Shown here piece after piece: positions 1 to 6,526 of a stretch of DNA of 6,557 nucleotides. The position numbers and the translations under genes are program-made. Position 1 is the first letter of the stretch. Each line of letters opens with the position of its first letter. Below the pieces are notes generated by a model that made no database searches, was not told the origin of the DNA, and saw only the letters and a list, made by a program, of their open reading frames with translations. Origin of the DNA: CAYMFD01 sp964389475 (GTDB lineage Bacteria; Bacteroidota; Bacteroidia; Chitinophagales; Saprospiraceae); NCBI GenBank assembly GCA_964389475.1, contig CAYMFD010000150.1, positions 1-6,557 of the forward strand, given 5' to 3'.

Positions 1-346
1 CCGCACATTTTGCCATCCGCTTGCCTATTGCTGTAGAGCGACACATCATGACAGCCCCCAATAGCCTCTCTACCAGGTGCTTAAGTTACCTTTATTGCTC
101 TAGAATTAGACGAGTCTCAATACAGCGGTAAAGGAGCTACTCTCGATCATACAGTTATCACGTGAAAGCCTTGTAAAACTCTAAGGACCGCACATTTGCT
201 GACTTCGTCCCTTTCACTGTACACCATCGCATTAACAACTTAGGCATCAAGTTGTCTCTGTATAGCTCTAGCAGGTTAAATGCGATTAGCAGCATACAGC
301 CCCTTGTCGCTGTACAGAGATAGATCGGGAGGCAACAAAATGTGCG
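1..346. repeat. Three copies of a CCGCACATTTTGC-like motif
   Basis: The sequence CCGCACATTTTGC at 1-13 recurs as CCGCACATTTGC (one T shorter) at 188-199. Its first-copy core CGCACATTTTG (2-12) also appears exactly inverted as CAAAATGTGCG at 336-346. The outer two copies therefore form a perfect 11-base inverted repeat about 345 bases apart, like the ends of a small non-autonomous element, with a direct copy inside. There is no transposase and I could not identify a flanking target-site duplication, since the left copy begins at the window edge. Chance similarity is possible for motifs this short. Confidence 0.35.
226..320. repeat. Cluster of nested inverted repeats, possible structured RNA
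   Basis: Three pairings occur within 95 bases. ATCGCATT (226-233) is perfectly complementary to AATGCGAT (279-286). Inside it is a perfect hairpin ACAACTT/AAGTTGT (235-241 with 249-255, 7-base loop). TCTCTGTATAGC (255-266) pairs at 11 of 12 positions with GCTGTACAGAGA (309-320). The first and third pairings overlap in span and cannot all be simply nested: the third helix interleaves with the first, as in a pseudoknot or alternative folds. I recognise no known RNA family here, and no promoter or terminator is evident, so a transcribed RNA is only a possibility. Confidence 0.3.
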
Positions 347-597
347 AATTTTTCAGCGTTGGAATTATGACTTTACTGCAACAGAGTCGGTTGGTGCATA
401 CCAATTGACTCAATGGCCTGAGATGACAGAAAAACAAAAGCAATTTTGCGATGACTCAAGATCGTTCTTGACCTTGATCAGTGTCACGGGCTTCCCATCC
501 TCGACACGGAGGTCTCGGTTCTTGCACTATCAGCTCGACATTTAGTCGACCTGCTTCGCTTTCAGCGACCGCTTTGTCACCTTACAGCGATATGATT

Positions 598-631
598 CCT
601 GCCTGCCAAGCTGGCTTGCCAGGTAGGCAGG
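598..631. repeat. REP-like palindromic element
   Basis: The arms CCTGCCTGCC (598-607) and GGTAGGCAGG (622-631) match as an inverted repeat at 9 of 10 positions. An alternative inner palindrome is formed by CCTGCCAAGCT (602-612) with GGCTTGCCAGG (613-623), matching at 9 of 11. Such short GC-rich intergenic palindromes resemble dispersed REP-like elements. It sits 11 bases before the second hairpin at 642-708, so the two may form one composite element. Dispersion in the genome cannot be judged from one copy. Confidence 0.55.
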
Positions 632-641
632 TTTGCCTTCA

Positions 642-708
642 CTTCGATAGACTCAGCGCAGCGCTTTTGATCTTAGCAAAAGAAGGCGATGTGCTGAGGC
701 TCTCGAAG
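642..708. repeat. Long imperfect hairpin of the CTTCGA/CTCAGC type
   Basis: The left arm CTTCGATAGACTCAGCGCA (642-660) is complementary to the right arm TGTGCTGAGGCTCTCGAAG (690-708) at 16 of 19 positions. Inside the loop is a second perfect stem CTTTTG/CAAAAG (664-669 with 677-682). The arm sequence resembles the intergenic inverted repeats of the general form CTTCGACAGGCTCAG...CTGAGCCTGTCGAAG that are scattered through many bacterial genomes. It lies about 100 bases past the end of sbcC and could also act as a transcription end or a boundary between convergent units, but it lacks an obvious adjacent U tract. Confidence 0.6.
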
Positions 709-788
709 TAAGGCCAGTCGGGCCTTTCCGACACAAACCACAAGATCAAAAGTAGCTCTAATACCTAGGCACGGAAACCAGACCTGCA

Positions 789-826
789 CTTAAAACACAA
801 AACATCCCTCTACCTACCCGTAGGTA
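789..826 (-). terminator. Possible terminator at the sbcC 3' end
   Basis: A perfect inverted repeat TACCTAC/GTAGGTA (811-817 and 820-826) straddles the sbcC stop codon. Read on the minus strand it is followed by a T-rich stretch, GATGTTTTGTGTTTTAAG. This resembles a weak intrinsic terminator, but the stem is short (about six pairs with a four-base loop) and moderate in GC, and the T tract is interrupted and offset by several bases. The hairpins at 717-732 and 642-708 lie further along the same transcript and could contribute. Confidence 0.3.
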
Positions 827-3800
827 CCTATCGTCAGCGTAGATACTCCCGTATCTGTTTTATGGAGGACGATCTGCGTATTGATCCGCTCTTTAAGCGC
901 CGTCACGTGAGAGATTACGCCGATGGTCTTAGAGGACTCGGACTGTAATCGTTCTAGGGTCGACAAGGCGGTCTCTAGTGTATCTTGATCTAGGGTACCG
1001 AAGCCCTCATCTATAAATAGGCTCTGTAGCTCTACGGACTGGCTCGCCATATCGGATAGGCTGAGGGCGAGGGCTAGACTGAGCAGGAATGTCTCTCCGC
1101 CGCTCAGCGTGATGACCGACCTAGGTACATCGCCTTGATATCGGTCGATGACCCTGAGGTAGTCGCTACCATCTGGCATATCGATGAGGTAGCGGTCTGT
1201 AAGACCGTCTAGGCGTCGATTGGCCAGGGCGATGAGGTTACGGAGGGTGAGCTCCTGGGCGATACGGGAAAATTTATTGCCCGTGGAGTCGCCGATCATC
1301 GTATTTAAGGCGGACCAGTCGTTGGCGACCTTGGTCAGTGAGGCCAACTTGGCTAATATCTCACCTCGTCGGCGACGGCTATCGGCATCGGCCTTGATCT
1401 GCTGAGACAACTGACCTACGGCCTTGCTCTGTTCTCTTAATTCTTGACTGGCTTGCGCTAGATTGCTTGTGATGGTCGCTATATCAGTCTCGGGGTCCTT
1501 GTCTTTTGTGGTGGCTAGATCGAGGTCTCGGGTTACCGTCTCCATCTCTGACCTTACCTTGATCAGCTGATCGTCGACTGCCTTGATGCGCTGTCTTAGC
1601 TGAGCCGCCTCCTGTAGGGGTAGCAAGTGAGTCACCGCTGTATCTAGGCTGTCATGACCGAGTTGCAGCGCTAGCACCGTACTCGCCTGCTGCGTCGTGG
1701 TGACCTGCTGAGCGGCTAGGTCACGGTCTGCCCGGACAGTCGTGAGCTCTCGGTGGAGGGTGTCGATCGTCTCGGTGGCCTTGAGGATGTCCTCGATCTG
1801 GGGCATGATATCACCATCGACAGATAGGGTACCTACGAGGGTCCGTCGTGCCTGCGCCACCTCCTTATACCGTGCCATTACGGCCTGTAGGGCTGTGGTT
1901 GCGTCCTCACAATTCTGTAGGTAGTCGAGCAGTTTACTCGCCTTGACCTGCTCGGTGATGGCCTGCACCTCTTGCTGAGACTGGTTGATAAGGTCCTGTG
2001 CTAGGTCTTGGTTGAGATCGCTCCAGGCAGGTCGTCCTTCTACCCTGGTACGGATGTCTTGTTGTAGTGTCTCTAGTCGTGCCGACAGAGTCTTCTCTTG
2101 CTCCTGCGATGACTGCATGGCACCCGTAACGGAGGCACGCTGCTGCTCTACCTTAAGCAGAGCCTCTTCGGCTTTGCGCTGCGCTGTTTCTGCCTGAGCG
2201 ATCTGCGTGTCTAGCTCTAGGTATTTGGCTAGCGCCGCATGCACCTTGTAGGGGTGGTCTGTGGAGCCACAGAGTGGGCAGGGCTCGTCCTCCACCAGTG
2301 CTGCCCGCCGATCTTCTAGGGAGGCGATGGCGGTATGTTCCATCTTCTGTTTTTGCAAAAGGGACAAGGTAGTCTGTACTTGCTTGAGAGATTGCTTACG
2401 TGCCGTAAGATTCACCTCTATGCCTTCTAGCTCTGCGACAGCCTTGGCTGCTCGGTCACGTCCGGCGGCCAGTAGGTCGCTGGCCGAACTGATCTGCGAA
2501 AGGGTACTTTTCACCTCCTGCAATAGAGCGATATCGTTTCGCAAGCCCTCCATGACCTTGGTCACCTCCTCGACATCGATCGCAGCAATAGCCTCTTTAT
2601 CTATCGTCCCGATGGCATTGTGTATGACGGTCAATGCCTGCTGTGGATCTTTGACAGCCTTGAGCTGCTGCTGAAAGGAAGTGGGATGACTGGCGATCGT
2701 CTTATCCATGTGTAAGCGTGCATCGCTACCTTGCCGCCGGAGTTGCTCTAGGTCTGCATCTAGACGCCTAGCCTGCGCCACGATCTCTTGTGCTGATGCG
2801 ACCAAGTCTCCTGCGCTAGGGTCGATCGACAAGGTAGTCGCTAGTGTAGTCGTCGTCGTCGCGAGGACGGTTTTCTTGTCCTTTAGCGATGTGGTGAGCC
2901 TGGCCATCTGCTGGTCTACACGTACTAGTGCCTGCATGGACTGCTGATAGGCTTGGTAGGGTTCGACGAGGCTCGACAGCTTGTCGTGTGCCGCTAGCTT
3001 AGCCTTATCGGCCTCGTGGGCCTTGGCCTCTACCTCTAGGCGGTCGAGCTGGGCCTTGGTCGTGGTCTGTCGTGCCCGGAGATCTATAATCGTCTGCTTG
3101 ACTTGCTGTTGCTCGTTGAGGTGTTTGACGCTTCGCTCCCGCTCTTCGACGAGGCCTTGCGCTTCTTTATATCTGGCTTCCAGGGTAGCAAGCACCTCTT
3201 CGTCTAGGACCTCGATATCTTCATGACGCTGCTCTTCCCTGCTTACGAGGGACTTGGCCTGGGTATAACGAGTGTAAACCGTGCTACCGAGCTGGCGGTA
3301 GATGACGGCACCCGTTATGTCCTCCAGCAACTTGGCCCGTTCGTCTTTCTTGGCCTTGAGGAAGGCAGCGAACTGCCCCTGAGACAGGACGATGGCCTTG
3401 ACGAACTGCTCGTAGGTGAGGCCGATGATGCGCTTGTTGTCCTTGGGCACATCCGATTTCTTACTCTGGATGACCTCCGTGCCTTGAGCGAGCTCCATCT
3501 TAGCTGCCTGCCACTTGCCAGTCCTAGCCTGTCGGATCGACCAACTCGATATGTAGGTCTGCCCCCTAGATCCATACGTCACCTCGGCAATGGCTGCCGT
3601 CCTGTGGTGGGTAACGATACTCCCCTCCGTAGCGACCTGGCTATCCGTGACGCTGCCCAGCCTAGGCACCTTGCCATAGAGGGCTAGTGTGATCACGTCT
3701 AGGAGGGTACTCTTACCACTACCCGTAGGTCCCACGATGGCAAATATCGCCGATGTAGCGAGTGGCCCGTCACAGAAGTCAACCACGTGCTCACCAGCGA

Positions 3801-3840
3801 GGCTGTTGATATTTTTAAATCGTAACTGGAGTATCTTCAT
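814..3840 (-). CDS. sbcC: SbcC-type exonuclease ATPase subunit
   Basis: This 1008-residue protein is an SbcC (Rad50-like) ATPase, which with the nuclease SbcD opens and degrades hairpins and blocked DNA ends in the cytoplasm. The split ABC ATPase is complete. Walker A GPTGSGKST is at residues 37-45, followed by LYGKVPRLG. The Q-loop region LSQGQFAAFL is at 152-161. Signature LSGGE is at 912-916, Walker B SLFIDE at 940-945, D-loop GTLD at 948-951 and the H-loop histidine at 978. Between them lie two long Gln/Glu/Ala-rich coiled-coil arms, split near the middle by the zinc-hook CPLC (521-524). Length is normal for the family (about 1000-1250). The ATG start overlaps the upstream ftsE stop as ATGA and has AAGGAG five bases ahead. 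No sbcD lies on either side, which is unusual because sbcD normally directly precedes sbcC. Confidence 0.96.
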   Translation of the reverse strand: MKILQLRFKNINSLAGEHVVDFCDGPLATSAIFAIVGPTGSGKSTLLDVITLALYGKVPRLGSVTDSQVATEGSIVTHHRTAAIAEVTYGSRGQTYISSWSIRQARTGKWQAAKMELAQGTEVIQSKKSDVPKDNKRIIGLTYEQFVKAIVLSQGQFAAFLKAKKDERAKLLEDITGAVIYRQLGSTVYTRYTQAKSLVSREEQRHEDIEVLDEEVLATLEARYKEAQGLVEERERSVKHLNEQQQVKQTIIDLRARQTTTKAQLDRLEVEAKAHEADKAKLAAHDKLSSLVEPYQAYQQSMQALVRVDQQMARLTTSLKDKKTVLATTTTTLATTLSIDPSAGDLVASAQEIVAQARRLDADLEQLRRQGSDARLHMDKTIASHPTSFQQQLKAVKDPQQALTVIHNAIGTIDKEAIAAIDVEEVTKVMEGLRNDIALLQEVKSTLSQISSASDLLAAGRDRAAKAVAELEGIEVNLTARKQSLKQVQTTLSLLQKQKMEHTAIASLEDRRAALVEDEPCPLCGSTDHPYKVHAALAKYLELDTQIAQAETAQRKAEEALLKVEQQRASVTGAMQSSQEQEKTLSARLETLQQDIRTRVEGRPAWSDLNQDLAQDLINQSQQEVQAITEQVKASKLLDYLQNCEDATTALQAVMARYKEVAQARRTLVGTLSVDGDIMPQIEDILKATETIDTLHRELTTVRADRDLAAQQVTTTQQASTVLALQLGHDSLDTAVTHLLPLQEAAQLRQRIKAVDDQLIKVRSEMETVTRDLDLATTKDKDPETDIATITSNLAQASQELREQSKAVGQLSQQIKADADSRRRRGEILAKLASLTKVANDWSALNTMIGDSTGNKFSRIAQELTLRNLIALANRRLDGLTDRYLIDMPDGSDYLRVIDRYQGDVPRSVITLSGGETFLLSLALALSLSDMASQSVELQSLFIDEGFGTLDQDTLETALSTLERLQSESSKTIGVISHVTALKERINTQIVLHKTDTGVSTLTIGTYG

Positions 3841-4514
3841 CGCATCTCCTTGAGTAGGCCGTCCTCACATCGTAGCACTCGGGCCCCGTATCGCTCGATC
3901 AGTTGCTGGTTATGAGTAGCTAGTAATATGGCGGTCTGGTGGTCGGCAGCCACCCGCATGAGGACCTTGAGGATTTCGTTGGCGGTCTGGTGATCGAGGC
4001 TACCTGTGGGCTCATCTGCTACGATCAGGCGGGGCTTGTTGAGTATGGCTCGAGCTATGGATAATCGCTGCTGCTCACCACCACTCAGGTGCGACACCAT
4101 GGCCTCTCTTTTGTCACCGAGGCCTACTGATGCCAGTACCTCCTCGATCCGCTGCTCTACCTCGGAGCGGTCCGTCCAGTCCGTAGCGAATAGCACAAAG
4201 GCGAGGTTACGGGCCACTGACCAATCTTCAAACAATTTAAAATCTTGAAATACGATGCCCAGCTGGCGCTTGAGAGAGTACCGTTCCTCTCTCCGGAGGG
4301 TCAGCATATCTACATCGACCACTTGGGCACGATCGCCACTGATATCGATGTCGCCATAAGCACTACGGAGGAGGCTCGTCTTACCGCTACCTGACCTACC
4401 TACGATAAAGCACAACTCTCCCTGCCCCATCGTGAAATTGACATCACGCAGCACCTGCCTCCCGCCTTGGGAGATCTGTACGTTGCGATAGTCCATTACC
4501 GTGGGTGATGTCAT
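3837..4514 (-). CDS. ftsE: FtsE-like ABC transporter ATPase
   Basis: This 225-residue ATP-binding protein has every ABC motif: Walker A GRSGSGKT (39-46), Q-loop glutamine 90 in VFQDFKLF, signature LSGGEQQR (143-150), Walker B LIVADEP (163-169), D-loop GSLD (171-174) and the switch histidine in ATHN (201). Size and the FQDFKL motif fit the FtsE family, whose members bind FtsX at the inner face of the membrane and drive cell-wall hydrolase activation during division. No ftsX is in the window; in Bacteroidota the two genes are often apart. A LolD/MacB-type ATPase is the main alternative. The start at 4514 gives a normal N-terminus; an internal ATG (residue 7) is a possible later start. The upstream leader is pyrimidine-rich (CCCTCCTCT) without a Shine-Dalgarno site. 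It is first in a two-gene unit with sbcC and is transcribed away from ccmB. Confidence 0.88.
   Translation of the reverse strand: MTSPTVMDYRNVQISQGGRQVLRDVNFTMGQGELCFIVGRSGSGKTSLLRSAYGDIDISGDRAQVVDVDMLTLRREERYSLKRQLGIVFQDFKLFEDWSVARNLAFVLFATDWTDRSEVEQRIEEVLASVGLGDKREAMVSHLSGGEQQRLSIARAILNKPRLIVADEPTGSLDHQTANEILKVLMRVAADHQTAILLATHNQQLIERYGARVLRCEDGLLKEMR
3846..3851 (-). promoter_or_regulatory. Shine-Dalgarno site for sbcC inside ftsE
   Basis: The minus strand reads AAGGAG five bases before the sbcC ATG, within the last codons of ftsE. Together with the ATGA stop/start overlap (3837-3840) this supports translational coupling and fixes the sbcC start. It is the only strong Shine-Dalgarno sequence ahead of the four genes, so it may partly reflect the Lys-Glu codons of ftsE. 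Confidence 0.55.
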
Positions 4515-4773
4515 AGAGGAGGGTTATGAATGGCGAAGATAAAAGCATTGACAAAGGTTAGATGATAATCTGCAAATAGAAATGAAAGCATACTCAACCA
4601 AGACAGGGATCGTGCCTACAATGCGATCGCAGCCACGGCGCTACTAGGACCACCACAACCGCCCATTTACCACCGAACTCACCTGATGATAGCACCACAT
4701 ATATCAAAGTATCGAAAAGTAATTCTTGGCATCCATGGCAATGATCGCACGCAGGTTATTAGCTTTGACCTCG
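4515..4773. other. Divergent intergenic region between ftsE and ccmB
   Basis: This 259-base region must carry the start signals for both divergent units. No conserved RNA or operator was recognised. On the minus strand AACCTTTG (4552-4559) matches the Bacteroidota -7 box TAnnTTTG at five of six fixed positions and would leave a leader of roughly 30 bases before ftsE, but no TTG lies at the expected -33 spacing. The stretch 4646-4683 is unusually rich in ACC/CCA on the plus strand. The 4726-4773 part is open in the ccmB frame, so some of it could be coding if ccmB starts earlier. Confidence 0.5.
4760..4767 (+). promoter_or_regulatory. Possible -7 box before ccmB
   Basis: TAGCTTTG fits the Bacteroidota -7 consensus TAnnTTTG exactly and ends six bases before the ATG at 4774. 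If used, it would make a nearly leaderless ccmB transcript. No TTG is found at the expected distance upstream, and a match of this quality occurs by chance about once per few kilobases, so the call is weak. Confidence 0.15.
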
Positions 4774-5430
4774 ATGAGGCTATCTGTCATAAAAACACTG
4801 CTCTACAAGGAGTGGCAAGTCGAACTCCGGCAGCGATATGCTGTCGCCGGCGTCCTTCTGCTAGCTGTGGCCATGGTGTTCATCATATTCAAAGCGTTTA
4901 ACGACGTCTCGCCTAGGCTGTGGGGCACGATGCTGTGGATCGTGGTCTTGTTTACAGGTATCAATGCCATCGTCAAGTCATTCGTGCAGGAAGACAGCGG
5001 AACCTACATGTACTACTACACGACCGTGCATCCACTCGAGAACTTGGTCGCTAAGCTTATCTACAACTACGCCTTCCTGCTGGTACTGATTATGGTGATC
5101 CTCGGTGCATTTGTACTACTAGGTAATAACCCGATCAAAGATGGCAGTATGATGACCTATGGCATCCTGCTAGGCGGGGCGGGCTTAGCAATCATCTTTA
5201 CCTTTGTAAGTGCTATCAGTGGTGCCGCGGGTCAGCAGTCTACGATGATGTCGATACTGGCCCTACCACTCGTGCTTCCTGTAATGCTGTTGCTGATCAA
5301 GATTACGAGTGTGGCCTTGCGACTGATACAGGATAGCACGGTGACAAAGGACATTATGATGCTTGCGGGCATTGACACCTTGCTACTCGGGGTCGTACTG
5401 CTCCTCTACCCTACGGTGTGGCGGGGATAG
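4774..5430 (+). CDS. ccmB: CcmB, heme exporter membrane subunit
   Basis: This 218-residue membrane protein matches CcmB, the permease subunit of the CcmABCD complex that powers release of heme-loaded CcmE in System I cytochrome c maturation. Six hydrophobic segments are visible at about residues 22-41, 49-69, 96-117, 127-149, 158-180 and 195-213. The N-terminal KEWQVELRQRYAVAG, the polar FVQEDSGTYMYYYTT stretch after helix two and the final LYPTVWRG are typical of CcmB. I chose ATG 4774 because it gives the usual short N-terminus. In-frame ATG 4735, ATG 4741 and TTG 4726 would add 11-16 residues without family support that I can see. No clear Shine-Dalgarno site precedes it. No ccmA is in the window; the only nearby ATPase is FtsE-like and divergent. 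ccmC follows after 37 bases on the same strand, so the two are probably one operon. Confidence 0.9.
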   Translation: MRLSVIKTLLYKEWQVELRQRYAVAGVLLLAVAMVFIIFKAFNDVSPRLWGTMLWIVVLFTGINAIVKSFVQEDSGTYMYYYTTVHPLENLVAKLIYNYAFLLVLIMVILGAFVLLGNNPIKDGSMMTYGILLGGAGLAIIFTFVSAISGAAGQQSTMMSILALPLVLPVMLLLIKITSVALRLIQDSTVTKDIMMLAGIDTLLLGVVLLLYPTVWRG

Positions 5431-5467
5431 TTTGGTTTGGAAAAACATAAAGAAACACGATATAAAT

Positions 5468-6520
5468 ATGCGTCAATCTTGGTGGAAAATAATAGGCGTC
5501 ACGCTGGTATTTCTAGGTCTCATAGGCGGGATGCTCGTACCGCTCAATCCTGGTATCACAAAAATATCTAAGCGGTCTGCCAAGGCCGGTGAGCTACTAC
5601 AGCTGACCATCCACGGATATAACAGCACCTACACCGAGGCAAAGGAGCTCAATGCCTACCTGCGGGCTGGCGATGACGGCCTCATCAGTGCTATGGATAT
5701 CAAAGCAATCAACGATCGGGTCATCGAGGCCAGTTTTTTCTTACCAGAGCACAACTCCAAAGAAGGGGACGTCATGTCATCCACCCTCATCGTCACGACT
5801 GACCATGACGGCTATCAAGTGCTACCTGACGCCGTATTTATCAGCAAGGGCCCTAATAACAACACCTACCTCGGTGCCAAAATATGGCGGCAAGACAACT
5901 TTGACAATCTCAAAAAGTCTGAGGCTTTCCGGTTCCCATATCGCCCCCTACTCAACGAGACGATTCGCAACACCTTCTACCACATTACGCTGTGGTTTAG
6001 CATGTTTATCTTGCTGATTGCAGGCCTATTCTACAGCATTCGCTACCTGCGTAAGGGAGACATCAATGACGATATCATCTCTAGCTCGTTCACCTCCGTC
6101 GCCATCCTATATGGTACACTGGGCATCATTACGGGCAGCCTGTGGGCTCGCTTCACTTGGGGAGCCTGGTGGACGACGGACGTCAAGCTCAATATGTCAG
6201 CAACGGCTATGCTCATCTACTACGCCTACCTCATACTACGAGGCAGCATGAGCGACCGGGATCGCCGAGCACGCCTCAGCTCAGCGTATAACATATTCGC
6301 CTTCGTAGCACTGATACCCCTCGTATTCGTGATACCAAGACTGACGGACAGCCTCCACCCCGGCAATGGTGGCAACCCTGCCCTAGGCGGCGAGGACATG
6401 GACAATACGATGCGACAGATATTCTACCCCATGATCATCGGTATGACCCTAGTCGGTGTCTGGATGACCAGCCTCAAAGTGAGGGCAGAGCAGGTGAGAG
6501 ATCGGGTATTGGATTTGTAG
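5468..6520 (+). CDS. ccmC: CcmC/CcsA-type heme protein with extra domain
   Basis: This 350-residue protein belongs to the CcmC/CcsA heme-handling family, which holds heme at the outer membrane face and attaches it to CcmE. The tryptophan-rich WWD motif WGAWWTTDVKL is at 231-241. The likely heme-ligand histidines are H172 (FYHITLWF) and H297 (DSLHPGNGGNP). Six membrane helices lie near 8-25, 169-190, 207-225, 243-258, 274-290 and 317-334. Between the first helix and RPLLNETIRN (159-168) are about 130 extra residues not found in ordinary CcmC of 220-250 residues. Their start, PGITKISKRSAKAGE then LLQLTIHGYN, resembles an IPT/TIG Ig-like domain and should face the periplasm. ATG 5468 is preferred: it gives the family-like MRQSWWKIIG, follows an A-rich leader, and an earlier start at 5363 would run inside ccmB in another frame. 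Confidence 0.9.
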   Translation: MRQSWWKIIGVTLVFLGLIGGMLVPLNPGITKISKRSAKAGELLQLTIHGYNSTYTEAKELNAYLRAGDDGLISAMDIKAINDRVIEASFFLPEHNSKEGDVMSSTLIVTTDHDGYQVLPDAVFISKGPNNNTYLGAKIWRQDNFDNLKKSEAFRFPYRPLLNETIRNTFYHITLWFSMFILLIAGLFYSIRYLRKGDINDDIISSSFTSVAILYGTLGIITGSLWARFTWGAWWTTDVKLNMSATAMLIYYAYLILRGSMSDRDRRARLSSAYNIFAFVALIPLVFVIPRLTDSLHPGNGGNPALGGEDMDNTMRQIFYPMIIGMTLVGVWMTSLKVRAEQVRDRVLDL

Positions 6521-6526
6521 AAGCTT

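Larger units (their letters stand above)
1..813. other. Gene-free region rich in inverted repeats
   Basis: This 813-base stretch downstream of sbcC contains no gene I can support. The open frames on the plus strand (342-545 and 481-711) have no recognisable motif, and the second runs straight through two hairpins. The minus strand is broken by many stops. The region holds several inverted repeats, listed separately, plus a small hairpin GTCGG/CCGAC at 717-721 and 728-732 with a 6-base loop. A short minus-strand frame at 410-526 reads like protein (NRDLRVEDGKPVTLIKVKND) but has stops on both sides, so it could be a gene relic or chance. No tRNA (no T-arm GTTCGAATC-type motif), rRNA or CRISPR pattern was seen. 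The left end may lie just beyond another gene that is outside the window. Confidence 0.6.

Noticed and set aside
271..290. Integron attC-like GTTAAAT at 275-281
   Set aside because: No matching RYYYAAC partner at the right distance and no integrase gene are present.
342..545. 67-codon open frame on the plus strand with a GTG start
   Set aside because: It has no recognisable motif, no ribosome binding site that convinces, and lies in a repeat-rich gene-free region.
481..711. 76-codon open frame on the plus strand
   Set aside because: It runs through both the 598-631 palindrome and the 642-708 hairpin, so its sequence is explained by repeats rather than by protein selection.
1220..3687. Several open frames on the plus strand and one on the minus strand inside sbcC
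   Set aside because: They are shadows of the sbcC reading frame, rich in Ser, Arg and Cys, with no family features.
4548..4571. Sigma-70-like TTGACA (4548-4553) and TAATCT (4566-4571)
   Set aside because: The spacer is only 12 bases, too short for a functional sigma-70 promoter, and Bacteroidota use a different consensus.
4623..4630. GCGATCGC palindrome like the cyanobacterial HIP1 repeat
   Set aside because: I noticed only this one copy, and the gene content does not suggest a cyanobacterium, so it is chance.
5363..5467. Upstream extension of the ccmC frame
   Set aside because: The added 35 residues overlap ccmB in another frame and have no membrane or family character; ATG 5468 gives the expected N-terminus.
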